DNA of 64,000 bases, from assembly GCA_028023455.1 (NCBI GenBank), contig JAQFVV010006220.1, positions 6,923,852 to 6,987,851 on the forward strand, in the 5' to 3' direction. The stretch comes from Epiperipatus broadwayi. Taxonomy: Eukaryota; Onychophora; Udeonychophora; Euonychophora; Peripatidae. Of this stretch, positions 63,991-64,000 are shown one piece after another. How positions within the stretch are numbered: position 1 is the stretch's first letter; each line of letters opens with the position of its first letter. The notes under the pieces were generated by a model that saw nothing but the letters and a program-made list of their open reading frames with translations, was not told the origin of the DNA and did no database searches. Both the position numbers and the translations under genes were made by a program.

Positions 63991-64000
63991 TGTAGCTAGG

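Overview
This window looks like intergenic or deep-intronic DNA from an animal with a large, AT-rich, repeat-laden genome. The mix of RTE-type and other LINEs, Penelope-like elements, tRNA-derived SINEs and very long ATT, AGT and GATA arrays suggests a mollusc, most likely a cephalopod. That attribution is inference from repeat style, not from a host gene. I found no convincing host protein-coding gene, rRNA or functional tRNA. Nearly all recognisable coding matter is decayed transposon sequence.

Layout: 3.0-4.0 kb holds a compound element with three hammerhead-ribozyme motifs (family R1). Family R2, a second hammerhead-bearing element, recurs at 5.1, 11.2, 25.2, 34.9, 57.6 and 60.8 kb. A Penelope-like relic with a GIY-YIG domain between long inverted repeats lies at 7.6-8.6 kb. 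A LINE with APE, RT and a C-terminal zinc-finger-like motif spans 9.3-12.5 kb, is interrupted by R2, and runs into an (ATT)n array and then an RTE-type LINE (12.8-15.6 kb). Two more RTE copies meet tail to tail at 17.5-21.5 kb. A small, fresh tRNA-like SINE with a 16-bp target duplication sits at 24.6 kb. A gag-only LTR retrotransposon relic covers 28.3-36.4 kb; its second LTR was later hit by an inverted SINE pair and by an R2 element, and its first LTR preserves both empty sites. A third type of LINE (minus strand) lies at 39.1-42.1 kb against a GATA array. A Ty3/Gypsy integrase remnant is at 48.3-49.6 kb and a LINE 3' end with a TAA tail at 49.9-50.6 kb. A Penelope-like inverted dimer at 52.2-53.1 kb carries GIY-YIG and a decayed hammerhead. 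A Jockey-like RT relic at 60.1-61.3 kb is split by R2, and an inverted SINE-like pair lies at 62.5-62.8 kb.

The most interesting content is a population of self-cleaving-RNA elements. R1 and R2 show type I hammerhead folds: stem I in two blocks, CUGAUGA core, stem II, GAAA and a tiny stem III ending in an NUH cleavage triplet. They resemble metazoan retrozymes, non-autonomous retroelements thought to move with Penelope-like machinery, and Penelope relics are present in the same window. A second theme is structural: at least seven loci are inverted dimers or foldbacks, which would form long double-stranded RNA if transcribed.
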